NCBI RefSeq assembly: GCF_030064065.1
Contig: NZ_CP125946.1
Coordinates: 1,798,001-1,862,000, forward strand
From: Rothia sp. SD9660Na
Lineage (GTDB): Bacteria > Actinomycetota > Actinomycetes > Actinomycetales > Micrococcaceae
DNA: 64,000 nucleotides
Reading direction: 5' to 3'
Shown here: piece after piece, positions 25,896-38,264 of the stretch
How the letters are laid out: each line of letters starts with the position of its first letter
How positions within the stretch are numbered: position 1 is the stretch's first letter
Notes under the pieces: generated by a model
Told to the model about the DNA's origin: nothing
Database searches by the model: none
What the model saw: only the letters and a program-made list of their open reading frames with translations
Program-made: the position numbers and the translations under genes

Positions 25896-26792
25896 ATGCC
25901 CACTACACCCAGCTCAGCATCAACCACCCACCTGGTCAGCGCCCTGCTCCGCTCAGAGCTCTTGGAACCCTATGTGCGCGACACCTGGGAACGCTACATC
26001 CACCACGAAAAACTGGGCGAAGCCAACCCCTTCTCTATCAGGGCTATCGCCCGCGCCATCAGCGCCCACCAGCACACCGTCTACGGCCTAGAAATCCCGC
26101 CCCACAAGTACAAAGACCGGGTTCGTCGCGCCATCACCGGTGAACACATCAGCAGCGAAACCATCGACCTGTTCAGCGAAACCTTCGGCTTCGACGAGCG
26201 CACCCAAAAAGCCCTCCACAAGGCAGCCACTCAAGGTTTCGACGACTCAGAAACCGTCCAGTTCCTCCGCACCAGCCCCCAGGTGCTCACCTCAAGCTGC
26301 TACCTCGACATTCAGCTTGACCCGGCTGCTCCCGGTACCTTTACCCTCAACGCCACCTACACCCTGCTCAGCCTCGAATCAGGCTGCTCGGCCTTCGTCT
26401 TTGCCCTACCCCAGGGGCAGGAACTTACCTGCGTTGACCAGAACTTTTCGGTATCACGCGTCGACGAAGACCAGGAATGGGTGTTCACCCCCGCTACCTT
26501 CATTCAGCCCCTGCAAACCTTCATGCTGCGTTTCAGCATCCGCGGCACCGTCCAGCCCCAGGCGGACGGCAGCTACCAGCTCCTTTTGCCCTTCACCCAC
26601 CGCAGCTACTCCGCAGCCATCAAACTCACCGCAGCAGGCAGCCCCCTAGCTGTAAGCTTCACCGAGCAGACGTCCGCTGGTGCCTCCCCCATCATCACCA
26701 CCTGTGCTGACACCGTCACCGACTACCTCTCCCACTTCTACCCCAGCCTAAAAGACACCACGCTGGCCCTTACCTGGGCGCCCGCTCCCTAG
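25896..26792 (+). CDS. Unknown protein, second of two tandem paralogs
   Basis: A 298-residue protein starting at the ATG at 25896, one base after the previous stop. The N-terminal half repeats the plan of the upstream protein: LEPYVRDTWERYIHHEK, IRAIARAISAHQHTVYGLEI and IPPHKYKDRVRRAITGEHIS followed by a similar FxEtFgFdertqkaL helix. The C-terminal half is beta-rich (FTLNATYTLLSLESGCSAFV, FMLRFSIRGTVQ) with little residue identity to the first. This suggests two chains that form a hetero-pair, one recent duplication aside. Cytoplasmic; no family recognised. An upstream in-frame ATG at 25815 lies inside the previous gene and is not used. Confidence 0.75.
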   Translation: MPTTPSSASTTHLVSALLRSELLEPYVRDTWERYIHHEKLGEANPFSIRAIARAISAHQHTVYGLEIPPHKYKDRVRRAITGEHISSETIDLFSETFGFDERTQKALHKAATQGFDDSETVQFLRTSPQVLTSSCYLDIQLDPAAPGTFTLNATYTLLSLESGCSAFVFALPQGQELTCVDQNFSVSRVDEDQEWVFTPATFIQPLQTFMLRFSIRGTVQPQADGSYQLLLPFTHRSYSAAIKLTAAGSPLAVSFTEQTSAGASPIITTCADTVTDYLSHFYPSLKDTTLALTWAPAP

Positions 26793-26842
26793 ACCAATAG
26801 TTTCAACCAAAAAAAATTTTCGCCCCCACCGTAAAACTGCGA

Positions 26843-27201
26843 TATAAGCGAGACGTGGGAGAACATAACCTAAACGTGTAAGGTTTGGTGGATGTGGTAA
26901 CCATCTTTCCTTACACTCGATAATCTAACCGGTGTTCGAGACTCAGAGCTTCTGAAAAGAACATCCCGCCCCTGGTGCATGTTTTTCGCTCCTAGTTTCC
27001 CCCCTCTGTACTAGTGTGAGGGTCTCTCACCGTGTTAAATCGAGACACTAGGTAGCTTTAGTGCGATTTTTGCTACCTAACCTAGCGGTCGGTTAGTTTT
27101 CCCTAGCACGCCGACCGTTCACCTGGTAGAGCTCTTTACCCCAGAACCCTATCCGCGGTGCAAAGTAATAAGGCGCCCCTCTTTCCCAGAGCGGGCGCCT
27201 T
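26843..27201 (+). ncRNA. Candidate structured non-coding RNA in a 500-bp gap
   Basis: The gap 26793-27293 has no coding frame. A -10-like TATAAG (26843-26848) is followed by stable hairpins: GTGTAAGG/CCTTACAC (26876-26883, 26909-26916), CTAGTGT/ACACTAG (27011-27017, 27045-27051) enclosing GTGAG/CTCAC, AGGTAGC/GCTACCT (27050-27056, 27072-27078) and CGGTCGG/CCGACCG (27086-27092, 27111-27117). It ends in AAGGCGCCC/GGGCGCCTT (27170-27178, 27193-27201) followed by CTTTG, a weak terminator. I match it to no known RNA; a long 3' UTR of the ptrB operon is the alternative. Confidence 0.4.
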
Positions 27202-27229
27202 CTTTGTGCCCTTTCTCCTCCAGGGCAAG

Positions 27230-27269
27230 AAAAACCGGGCGCCCTCGCCCACAGGGGAGAACGCCCGGT
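27230..27269 (-). terminator. Terminator of the gatCAB operon
   Basis: Stem ACCGGGCG/CGCCCGGT (27234-27241 with 27262-27269) followed on the minus strand by TTTTT (27230-27234). Confidence 0.75.
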
Positions 27270-27293
27270 CAGTAGATTGACCAGAGAAGGGGT

Positions 27294-28799
27294 TTAGCCC
27301 TCAACACCCAGCTTTTCGAGAATCAGCTCGCGCACGCGTCCGGCATCTGCCTGACCGCGGGTAGCCTTCATAACCTGGCCGACCACGGCGCCAGCGGCCT
27401 GCACCTTACCGGCGCGGATCTTATCGGCAACATCGGGCATAGCGGCCAGAGCCTCGTCGATAGCAGCGGTCAGGGCCGAGTCATCAGAGACGACGGCCAG
27501 GCCGCGCTTCTCAACAATCTCAGCCGGGCTGCCCTCACCCTCGATTACGAAGCCGAGTACCTGGCGGGCAATCTTATCGTTAATCTTCTTACCCTCAATC
27601 AGCTGGTTGAGCTCAACGATAGTAGCGGCGGTTGCACCGGTTTCGGTCAGCTCAACCTCGCGCTCCTTGGCGATACGGGCAATCTCGCCCATCCACCACT
27701 TACGAGCAACTGAGGCGGGAGCACCGGCGGCGACGGTCTCTTCGATGGCGTCCATAGCACCGGCGTTGACCACGTCGCGGAACTCTTCGTCCGAGAAGCC
27801 CCAGTCGGCTTTGAGGCGGCGGCGGCGCTCGGCGGGAGGCTCGGGCAGCTCGGCGCGTAGGCGCTCAATCCACTCTTCGTCGGTGACAACCGGAACCAGG
27901 TCAGGCTCGGGGAAGTAACGGTAGTCGTCGGCATCAGACTTGGGGCGGCCACTGGTGGTCTCGCGGGTGTCTTCGTGCCAGTGGCGGGTTTCCTGAACAA
28001 CCTTTTCGCCTGCTTCGAGGACGGCCGCGTGACGCTGAATCTCGTAGCGCACCGCACGCTCAACCGAACGCAGGGAGTTGACGTTCTTGGTTTCTGAGCG
28101 GGTACCGAACTCGGTGGAACCCTTGGGCATGAGCGAGACGTTGGCGTCGCAGCGGACGTTACCGCGCTCCATGCGGGCGTCGGAGATACCCAGGTTCTTG
28201 ACGATTTCGCGAATCGCAGCCACGTAGGCGCGGGCCAGTTCAGGAGCCTTGTCGCCCGCACCCACGATGGGGCGGGTAACAATTTCAATCAGGGGAACAC
28301 CGGCGCGGTTGTAGTCGACCAGGGAGAAGTCTGCGCCCTGAATACGGCCAGCGGTGCCGCCCTTGTGGGTCAGCTTGCCAGCGTCTTCTTCCATGTGGGC
28401 ACGCTCGATGTCGATGGTGAAGACGGTGCCGTCCTCCAGCTCAACGTCCAGGGACCCATTAGCGGCGATGGGCTCATCATACTGGGAGGTCTGGAAGTTC
28501 TTGGGGGTATCGGGGTAAAAGTAGTTCTTGCGTGCAAAGTGGCTAATGGGTGCGATCTCGCAGCCCAGTGCCAAGCCCAGCTTGATAGCGGATTCAACAG
28601 CCTTGCCGTTGACCACCGGCAGCACACCGGGCAGGCCCAACGAGACGGGGGTGATGTTGGTATTCGGGGTATCGCCGAATTCGTTGGGGGCGGCGTCGAA
28701 CATCTTGGTCTTAGTGTTGAGTTCTACGTGAACCTCGAAGCCAAGTACGGGGTCGTACTTCTCCATGGCTTCTTCAAACGACAGGATTTCGTCAGACAT
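27294..28799 (-). CDS. gatB: Asp-tRNA(Asn)/Glu-tRNA(Gln) amidotransferase subunit B
   Basis: A 501-residue subunit that binds mischarged tRNA and activates its Glu or Asp by phosphorylation. Seen: [70 protein letters not shown] and [17 protein letters not shown], plus the helical YqeY-like tail from about residue 350. The ATG directly follows the gatA stop with no base between, so translation is coupled. Part of gatC-gatA-gatB; lets this organism make Gln-tRNA (and perhaps Asn-tRNA) without the direct synthetase. The tRNA-Asn at 5.2 kb may be a client. Confidence 0.97.
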   Translation of the reverse strand: MSDEILSFEEAMEKYDPVLGFEVHVELNTKTKMFDAAPNEFGDTPNTNITPVSLGLPGVLPVVNGKAVESAIKLGLALGCEIAPISHFARKNYFYPDTPKNFQTSQYDEPIAANGSLDVELEDGTVFTIDIERAHMEEDAGKLTHKGGTAGRIQGADFSLVDYNRAGVPLIEIVTRPIVGAGDKAPELARAYVAAIREIVKNLGISDARMERGNVRCDANVSLMPKGSTEFGTRSETKNVNSLRSVERAVRYEIQRHAAVLEAGEKVVQETRHWHEDTRETTSGRPKSDADDYRYFPEPDLVPVVTDEEWIERLRAELPEPPAERRRRLKADWGFSDEEFRDVVNAGAMDAIEETVAAGAPASVARKWWMGEIARIAKEREVELTETGATAATIVELNQLIEGKKINDKIARQVLGFVIEGEGSPAEIVEKRGLAVVSDDSALTAAIDEALAAMPDVADKIRAGKVQAAGAVVGQVMKATRGQADAGRVRELILEKLGVEG

Positions 28800-30389
28800 T
28801 TACTTAGCTCCCTCGAAGTCAAAGTCACGAATCAGGGCGGCGGTATCGGGCAGCTGCTCGTGCAGGTAGCCACCCCACTTAGCGGTCAGCAGGGCTTCCA
28901 GGCCAGCACCGGCGCGGTAGAGGCGGGCATCCTCGTGGGCAGGTGCGGTGAACTGGATACCGACGGGCAGCCCGTCCTCATCTGCCAGGCCACCGGGAAG
29001 GGACAGGGAGGGCACACCGGCCAGGTTGGTGGGTACGGTGGCGATATCTCCCTTGTACATGGCCATGGGGTCGCCCTTGGTCTTCTCCCCTAGCTTGTAG
29101 GCGGTGGTGGGAGCGGTGGGGCTAATCAGCACGTCTGCAACCTCAAATGCCTTGGCGTAGTCGCGCTGAATCAGGGTGCGCACCTTCTGGGCTGAGCCGT
29201 AGTAGGCATCGTAATAGCCAGCGGACAGGGCGTAGGTACCCAGGATGATGCGGCGCTTGGCTTCTGAGCCGAAACCTGCGGCACGGGAAGCTGCCATGAC
29301 ACGTTCGATGGTGACATTGCCTTCTTCAGGCAGCTTACGCAGACCGAAGCGGACGCCGTCGTACTTGGCCAGGTTGGATGAGACCTCGGAGGACATAATC
29401 AGGTAGTAAGCCCCGATTGCTTCCTTGACGGAGGGCAGGGAGACCTCAACGATTTCTGCGCCAGCTTCCTTGAGCAGCTCCAGAGACTCATTGAAGCGGG
29501 CCATAACGCCGAGCTGGAAACCCTCGCCGGTCAGTTCCTTGATAACGCCGACGCGCAGGCCCTTGAGGCCACCTTCAGCGGCACCGGCGCGGGCGGCGGC
29601 CGCGTAGGCGGGGACGGGCTCATTCAGGGAGGTGGAGTCCTTGGGGTCGTGACCACCAATGACCTCGTGCAGCAGGGCGGTATCGAGGACGGTGCGGGCG
29701 CAGGGGCCGACCTGGTCCAGGGATGAGGCCATGGCGATGACGCCATAGCGGGAGACCGAGCCGTAGGTGGGCTTGACGCCAACCGAGCCGGTGACGGCTG
29801 CAGGCTGACGAATGGAGCCACCGGTATCGGTGCCCAGGGCCAGGGGGGCCTGGAAGGCAGCTACTGCTACAGCGGAGCCACCGCCGGAGCCACCGGGAAT
29901 ACGGTCTAGGGCCCAGGGGTTGCGGGTAACACCGAAAGCTGAGTGCTCGGTGGTGGAGCCCATGGCGAACTCGTCGAGGTTGGTCTTACCCAGGATGGGC
30001 ATACGAGCTTCGCGGATCTTCTGGGTGACGGTGCCGTCGTAGGGGCTCATCCAGCCCTCGAGCATACGGGAAGCTGCGGTGGTGGGCTGGCCCTTGGTGA
30101 CAATGAGGTCTTTAACGGCGATGGGGACGCCTGCTAGGGCAGGTAGTTCTTTGCCGGCGGCACGGTCTGCATCCACGGCGGCAGCAACTTCCAGGGCCTC
30201 TTCAGCGTTGAGGTGCAGGAAGGCATTGAGGCCGCTCTTGCCGGCTGCGCGGTTTTCTGCGTCTAGGGGTTCACCGTCGGTGGCGATGATGTGGTCGATG
30301 TAGGCCTGGGTTGCTTCAACAGAAGTCAGTTCCCCTGCGGCCAGCTTGTCAGCAAGTTCTGCTGCAGAAAGTTTGATGATGTCGTTCAT
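28800..30389 (-). CDS. gatA: Asp-tRNA(Asn)/Glu-tRNA(Gln) amidotransferase subunit A
   Basis: A 529-residue amidase-signature enzyme that releases ammonia from glutamine for the GatB site. The Ser-cisSer-Lys triad is visible: Lys in [12 protein letters not shown], the Gly/Ser-rich [15 protein letters not shown] and the nucleophile region [16 protein letters not shown]. The C-terminal part has [13 protein letters not shown] and the [17 protein letters not shown] substrate loop. It is 9 bp downstream of gatC and abuts gatB. Confidence 0.97.
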   Translation of the reverse strand: MNDIIKLSAAELADKLAAGELTSVEATQAYIDHIIATDGEPLDAENRAAGKSGLNAFLHLNAEEALEVAAAVDADRAAGKELPALAGVPIAVKDLIVTKGQPTTAASRMLEGWMSPYDGTVTQKIREARMPILGKTNLDEFAMGSTTEHSAFGVTRNPWALDRIPGGSGGGSAVAVAAFQAPLALGTDTGGSIRQPAAVTGSVGVKPTYGSVSRYGVIAMASSLDQVGPCARTVLDTALLHEVIGGHDPKDSTSLNEPVPAYAAAARAGAAEGGLKGLRVGVIKELTGEGFQLGVMARFNESLELLKEAGAEIVEVSLPSVKEAIGAYYLIMSSEVSSNLAKYDGVRFGLRKLPEEGNVTIERVMAASRAAGFGSEAKRRIILGTYALSAGYYDAYYGSAQKVRTLIQRDYAKAFEVADVLISPTAPTTAYKLGEKTKGDPMAMYKGDIATVPTNLAGVPSLSLPGGLADEDGLPVGIQFTAPAHEDARLYRAGAGLEALLTAKWGGYLHEQLPDTAALIRDFDFEGAK

Positions 30390-30398
30390 GCCCGCTCC

Positions 30399-30695
30399 TT
30401 AGTCTTCGTCCAAAATTGCCGGAACCTTGAACTTGCCGTCTTCGGCGTCAGGGGCACCCGAGAGAGCTTCTTCAGCGGTCAGGGTCTCACCCACCACGTC
30501 TTCGCGGAAGACGTTCTTGAGCGGGATGGGGTGGCTGGTTGCCGGGATATCGTCTGAGACGGCGTCTGAGACTGACTTGACGGATTCTACGATGACGTCG
30601 AGCTCAGCGGCCATAGCAGCCAGCTCTTCATCAGTCATCTCGATATGAGCCAGCATGGCAAGGTGTGCCACCTGCTCACTCGTAATAGCAGACAT
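30399..30695 (-). CDS. gatC: Asp-tRNA(Asn)/Glu-tRNA(Gln) amidotransferase subunit C
   Basis: A 98-residue scaffold that wraps around GatA and GatB. Typical start ITSEQVAHLAMLAHIEMTDE and later HPIPLKNVFREDVV. The ATG at 30695 has GGAAG 5 bases upstream and is preferred to the in-frame GTG at 30707. First gene of the gat operon. Confidence 0.95.
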   Translation of the reverse strand: MSAITSEQVAHLAMLAHIEMTDEELAAMAAELDVIVESVKSVSDAVSDDIPATSHPIPLKNVFREDVVGETLTAEEALSGAPDAEDGKFKVPAILDED

Positions 30696-30765
30696 AATCA
30701 CTTCCACGAGTTAGACATAGGTTTTCAGTCTCTATCTTAGCCCGCCAGCGGGCATAACACGATTT

Positions 30766-30807
30766 AAAAAAGAATCGTCCCCTCACCTGTGCAGGTGAGG
30801 GGACGAT
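30766..30807 (-). terminator. Terminator of the rpf gene
   Basis: A perfect 16-bp stem (30774-30789 with 30792-30807) with a 2-base gap in the loop, followed by TCTTTTTT on the minus strand. Confidence 0.93.
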
Positions 30808-30852
30808 GGTGTGAGATCAGAGTCCGCTAAAAGTCTCAGTGCCTAAGAGGTC

Positions 30853-31767
<915 letters not shown>

Positions 31768-32010
31768 CCCATTTTTGAGACAGAACACTCACCACGCCTG
31801 TCACAGAGACCCCCATCACCCTAGAGGGCAGCAGGTTTTAAAGACAAGCTTGTATCACCCTTAACACCGGGGCAAAGCGCATATTTCTGCGGGTTAAGAG
31901 AGTCACACACTACTCACCTGGCAGGAGCTTGTCTGTTTTTAAGTCAGGTTGCTAGGCCCTTAAAAATTTCTTAAATTTTCTACCACTCACCCCGTGGCGA
32001 ACAGGGGTAT

Positions 32011-32062
32011 AGGTCACATTTAGGTCACAGAATCAAAAAATCCTGTGACCTGCCTGTGACCT
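32011..32062. repeat. Nested AGGTCACA palindrome downstream of ligA
   Basis: Two AGGTCACA copies (32011-32018, 32022-32029) face two TGTGACCT copies (32044-32051, 32055-32062) around an A-rich centre. The inner pair can form a 9-bp stem AGGTCACAG/CTGTGACCT. It ends 6 bp before the ligA stop. The remaining gap (31768-32010) is AT-rich with no gene seen. Confidence 0.75.
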
Positions 32063-32067
32063 AGCCG

Positions 32068-34302
<2,235 letters not shown>

Positions 34303-34324
34303 CTATAACCTCCCCGGCTGAACT

Positions 34325-35401
34325 TTAGCCGTTGATACCCCGGTGCAGTTCTTTTTCAGAGTGGAACTGTTCTTCTTCGGTGGTGGAGGTGTGGGGGTAG
34401 TCGTAGCCGTCAATGTTGGCCACAATCTCGTGGGCGTCGGTCTCAGTCAGGGCTTTGAGCTCGGCGGCACGGGCTTCGGCGTCCTCTACGGTTATAGCGT
34501 CTGCCACGATTACGGTGATGTTGTCCCGTCCGCCTGCGCGCAGGGCAGCCATCTGGAGCACGTCCGCCGCATCCTGGGGGTGCTCGACGGTAGCAAGTAC
34601 CCTGGCCATGTAGTTGTGGGAGAGTTCGCCAGAAAGACCGTCGGAGCACATCATCAGGCGGTCGCCCTCGCGGGCGGGGATAACCCAGAAGTCGGGTTCC
34701 CAGTAGTTACCGGTACCCAGGGCTCGGGTAATGACGTTGCGGCGGGGGTGGGTCAGAGCTTCCATAGCGGTAATCTGTCCGGTGTCGACCAGGTACTGCA
34801 CCTCAGAGTGATCTACGGTAATCTGTTCCAGCTCTAGGCCCTCAACCGGCCCGTTAGAGATAGAGAGGGCCTCTTCGGCCTGGGCTTCTTCGGCCCGAAC
34901 TAGGCGGTAGGTGCGGGAGTCGCCCACGTTGAAGATAAACCACATCTGCTGCTCCCCGATGTGGGTGAGCCAGGCACCGGTAACGGTTGTTCCTGCTCGT
35001 AGATCAAGGGCGTTTTTGATGGCCTCATCGGCTTCACCAATGATTTCCTTGATCTTATCGAGGGTTTTGAGGATCTGGCGGTTGAGGGCGGAGGTTTCTT
35101 TGCGGCGCTTGCGCAGGCGGCGTCCGCCCGGTTCATCACCGAGCGCTTCGCTGGCAACCTCCTGCCGGAAAGCTGCCTCTTCTTCTTCGGTCATGCCACC
35201 GGGGCGGGTGAACATCTGGGCGTAGGCCAGGGTGCGGGTGCACAGGCGCGAGGCAACTTCGCCCTTTTCGTGCCCACCCATGCCGTCGGCAACCACGCAG
35301 AGAGTGCCTGCAACGACCATGGAGTCTTCGTTGTTGTCGCGGTACTGGCCTACGTCGGTTGACTTGCCCGCGTAGATAGTGAGGTTGGGGGCGGTGGTCA
35401 T
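34325..35401 (-). CDS. PP2C-type Ser/Thr protein phosphatase
   Basis: A 358-residue metal-dependent phosphatase of the PstP/Stp1 group. The motifs are in order: KSTDVGQYRDNNEDSM, CVVADGMGGHEKGEVAS, AGTTVTGAWL, NVGDSRTYRL, MMCSDGLSGEL and GGRDNITVIVAD, holding the metal-binding Asp residues. There is an insertion rich in Arg/Lys (GGRRLRKRRKETSALN, about residues 93-108). No membrane segment, so it is a soluble form, unlike PstP. Its ATG overlaps the cyclase stop (ATGA), so the two are translated together. Confidence 0.92.
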   Translation of the reverse strand: MTTAPNLTIYAGKSTDVGQYRDNNEDSMVVAGTLCVVADGMGGHEKGEVASRLCTRTLAYAQMFTRPGGMTEEEEAAFRQEVASEALGDEPGGRRLRKRRKETSALNRQILKTLDKIKEIIGEADEAIKNALDLRAGTTVTGAWLTHIGEQQMWFIFNVGDSRTYRLVRAEEAQAEEALSISNGPVEGLELEQITVDHSEVQYLVDTGQITAMEALTHPRRNVITRALGTGNYWEPDFWVIPAREGDRLMMCSDGLSGELSHNYMARVLATVEHPQDAADVLQMAALRAGGRDNITVIVADAITVEDAEARAAELKALTETDAHEIVANIDGYDYPHTSTTEEEQFHSEKELHRGING

Positions 35402-36525
35402 TCGAAATCGATCTCCAGTTCATTACCGATGCCCGGGGTAATTGCCACGGGCCTAACGTTGCCAAAGCCGCGCACGTTGCGCACGCCTTGAGGGATGAGC
35501 ACAAAACGCTTGTCGTCTTCTAGGGCTTCAGCGGTGGAGGCGTCAGTGAGGACGACCCCGGGTTCGGTCAGCGCGACCAAGCGGGAGGCCAGGTTGACGG
35601 TGGGGCCGTAGATGTCACCCAGACGCGGTAGCACCCTGCCCCAGACGAAGGATACGCGAGCTTCGGGGAGCTGGGGGTCTTCGCTGATAAGTTTTGAGAG
35701 GGTCAGGGCAATACGGGCACCGTCTTCGGGGGATTCGACCAGGTACATGACCTCATCCCCTACCGTTTTAATAATGCGCCCGCCACCTACCGCAATGACT
35801 TCGGCGCAGCGCTGCTCAAAGTTCTTGACCAGGCGGGCCAAGTTGCGCTCGTTCATTTCGCGTGAGAGTGAGGTGTAGGAGACCAGGTCAACAAAACCTA
35901 CGCCGCGGGCTAGGGGCAGGTCGTTGTCTGCTAGGTCGGTGCCGTCCTCTTCGTCGCGCAGGGCCAGGCGCAAGATAGCCGAGTTGAGCATGCGGCGGTA
36001 GCCGTAAACGGTGATGTCTTCTAGGTCTTCAATGAGGCGCGGGAGGAGGCTCAGAAGCTTGCCACGGGCTTCGGTATCGGTCAGGCCGCCATTGATGACC
36101 ATATCTTCTACCAGGGCCTCGATCTGCCAGACCACCATGCGGTCCATCATCTGCCCCACAGAGCGGGTGAGGGACAGAGCAGCTTCTTCGGTAAGTTTGC
36201 CCTCTTTAATAAGGGAGGTAACCGTGGTCAGGGCCTTGCTGTCGGCGTGGGTAAAGTAGGCGTCGTCGTCGGTGAGTTTGGGTAGCCCCAGGGAGCGCCA
36301 GATTTTACGGGCGGTGAGCAGGGGCACCCCGGCTTCGTCGGCCACCTCACCGCGTTTCATGCTGCGGTTTTCCCCCAGAAGAGCGCGTTCAAGTTCCAGC
36401 ACGCCCTGTCGGGCTTCGTCGCTACGGTAGAGCTGGCTTTGCACGCGGTTATGGTGGTGCCTGCTCCGGCTGGGTGCGGTTCCGGCCTGTTTGGCGGGGT
36501 CGCTACCGGGGGCTGACTTCTCCAC
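35398..36525 (-). CDS. Class III adenylate/guanylate cyclase with N-terminal regulatory domain
   Basis: A 375-residue cyclase. The N-terminal half (about 30-180) is all-helical and fits the actinobacterial adenylate-cyclase regulatory domain (GEVADEAGVPLLTARKIWRS, TEEAALSLTRSVGQMMDRMV). The catalytic domain has the two metal-binding Asp residues (VGFVDLVSYTSLSRE and IIKTVGDEVMYLVES) and the transition-state Asn/Arg in YGPTVNLASRLV. It therefore looks active; substrate ATP is likely but not proved. Soluble. GTG start with AAGGAAG upstream. Four-base overlap with the phosphatase gene. Confidence 0.92.
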   Translation of the reverse strand: MEKSAPGSDPAKQAGTAPSRSRHHHNRVQSQLYRSDEARQGVLELERALLGENRSMKRGEVADEAGVPLLTARKIWRSLGLPKLTDDDAYFTHADSKALTTVTSLIKEGKLTEEAALSLTRSVGQMMDRMVVWQIEALVEDMVINGGLTDTEARGKLLSLLPRLIEDLEDITVYGYRRMLNSAILRLALRDEEDGTDLADNDLPLARGVGFVDLVSYTSLSREMNERNLARLVKNFEQRCAEVIAVGGGRIIKTVGDEVMYLVESPEDGARIALTLSKLISEDPQLPEARVSFVWGRVLPRLGDIYGPTVNLASRLVALTEPGVVLTDASTAEALEDDKRFVLIPQGVRNVRGFGNVRPVAITPGIGNELEIDFE

Positions 36526-36746
36526 TGGAGTCTTCCTTCTCTTGGTTAGTGCTGCGTGGTTCTAGAGGTAGTAAGGTCTAGGGCTGGCACGGCGAGTAGT
36601 TACCTACTTCAAGAATACCCAGTTGCTGTGAGCCAGGCTACGGAATGTTCACCACCCGCTAAGCGCCATCGCCTATTCTATGCCCGCCGTCACCTTTTTT
36701 CGAACCCAAACAACCTGTTTAGGGTTATCAGACAGATATTGCGGGT

Positions 36747-37241
36747 TTACACTCGGTAGCGGGAGGTAGACCCGCTCAACAGAGCTCGCTGGGTCTCTTG
36801 AATCTCCCGACTAAAACGTTCAGGGTCGGGCACGGCCCGCAGCACGTGCTGCACCCCGCGGGCATGCACAGTCAGGGCAGCAGCATTGGTTAGCCCCATC
36901 AGGCGCCGGTGCCCCACACTCACCCCTTCAATTTCAGCGAGCGGAACACTGACGTCCTGACCGGGGCCCCAGCCCCACCTAATCACCAGTCGGCCATTAG
37001 TGAGCAGATAGCTGGTGTTCACCCAGCGCGCCACCCCTCGCACGCCCAACCAGACCAGCCACAGCGCAAGAGCCAGGGCCAGGTAGCGCCAGACAGGGGC
37101 ACCAACCCCCAGGGCAGAGGCGAAGCTCCAGGCCGTCATAGCAAGAAAAAAGTAGGTCAGAGGGCGCGCCAACAACACCCCGTGGGCGCGCGTTGCGGCA
37201 AGGGTGTGTTCTGCGGGGTAGAGGTCGCCTCGTAGTTTCAT
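36747..37241 (-). CDS. Membrane protein with bacterial PH domain
   Basis: A 164-residue protein. It starts at the ATG at 37241 (KLRGDLYPAEHTLAATRAHG). Two helices follow (LLARPLTYFFLAMTAWSFAS and YLALALALWLVWLGVRGV), then a PH-like beta domain (NTSYLLTNGRLVIRWGWGPG, VPLAEIEGVSVGHRRLMGLT). It matches the small membrane protein found beside birA and the accD5 carboxylase gene in mycobacteria (Rv3278c position). The upstream 140 bp that overlap birA are not part of it. Function unknown. Confidence 0.85.
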   Translation of the reverse strand: MKLRGDLYPAEHTLAATRAHGVLLARPLTYFFLAMTAWSFASALGVGAPVWRYLALALALWLVWLGVRGVARWVNTSYLLTNGRLVIRWGWGPGQDVSVPLAEIEGVSVGHRRLMGLTNAAALTVHARGVQHVLRAVPDPERFSREIQETQRALLSGSTSRYRV

Positions 37242-37299
37242 CACTGGTGAGTCTATCGATGCTTCCTGAAGATTCCCCGATATTTTCCGGGATGGGCGG

Positions 37300-38148
37300 C
37301 TAGCGCCCGTACCCCTGGGGGCGCACGTGCACCACGTCCCCCACGGTGAAGCTTCGCTCCTCGCCGCTATCGGAGCGGACAACCAGCTCCCCTTCTACGG
37401 TTAATTCAACCCCGGTACCCCTAAAGGTCTCATCCCCGGGTAGGTGAATAGTTAAGGTTGTACCCAGGGTGCTCATCCGCTGCCGCAGACGGGTCAGCAA
37501 TGAGGATTCGCTGGCAGAGGCATCTGCATCGAACCCGGCAGCGGCGAAATCTCCGTAGTAGCGGGCGAAGCTGGTAGCTAAGACCGTCAGCGCCCGGTTC
37601 AAGTCAACCGGCTGCCCAGATTCTAGTAGGGCGCTGGTAGCGGTAGGGACGGGCAAATCTTCCCGCGCCAGGTTCAGGTTGAGCCCAATACCCACCACAA
37701 CCGAAATCTGCCCCTCCGGCTCAATCACGAGCTGTGCCAAAATACCGCAGGCCTTACGGTTACCCAGCAGCACGTCGTTAGGCCACTTAATAGTAGGGTG
37801 CAGCCCTGAGAGCTGCTCAAAAACATTGCAGGCAGCCAAGGCAGCTAAAGAGGTAAACCAGTGATAGTGGTCAGGCGCAACCCTGTTGGCCGGGTTAACG
37901 TGAGGACGCACGATAAAGCTGGTTGCCAAAGCGGCCCCAGCCGGGGCCACCCAGACCCTATCCAGGCGTCCTTTCCCCGCGTTCTGGTCTGTGGTGGAGA
38001 CCAGCGAGAGCTCCCCATAACTGCGGCGCACCAGGGCATCCCCCACCAAAATCTGCCGGGCATACTCATTGGTTGATCCCACCGAAGGCAGAAGCTCTAC
38101 CCGCTCAAACCCGCTCACATCAACCAGGTCAGCCTGAAGGTGCCCCAT
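37300..38148 (-). CDS. birA: Biotin-[acetyl-CoA-carboxylase] ligase
   Basis: A 282-residue ligase that adenylates biotin and attaches it to the carboxyl-carrier lysine. Seen: SVGSTNEYARQIL, TTDQNAGKGRLDRVWVAP (biotinoyl-AMP loop), TIKWPNDVLLGNRKACGILA, VGIGLNLN and the C-terminal SH3-like domain. There is no N-terminal DNA-binding domain, so it is not a BirA repressor. The ATG at 38148 has AAGGAG 5 bases upstream. Its target, the carboxylase alpha chain with an EAMKME biotin site, is encoded at 47.6 kb. Confidence 0.94.
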   Translation of the reverse strand: MGHLQADLVDVSGFERVELLPSVGSTNEYARQILVGDALVRRSYGELSLVSTTDQNAGKGRLDRVWVAPAGAALATSFIVRPHVNPANRVAPDHYHWFTSLAALAACNVFEQLSGLHPTIKWPNDVLLGNRKACGILAQLVIEPEGQISVVVGIGLNLNLAREDLPVPTATSALLESGQPVDLNRALTVLATSFARYYGDFAAAGFDADASASESSLLTRLRQRMSTLGTTLTIHLPGDETFRGTGVELTVEGELVVRSDSGEERSFTVGDVVHVRPQGYGR

Positions 38149-38264
38149 GCACACTCCTTATCTCACATACTAAGTTTTGACCGCTATTCTACGGGGTCGC
38201 ACTCAGGCTGATCGGCCTAGCGGTGCAATACTGGAACTGTCTAACCCCTACGAAAGGTTCTACC

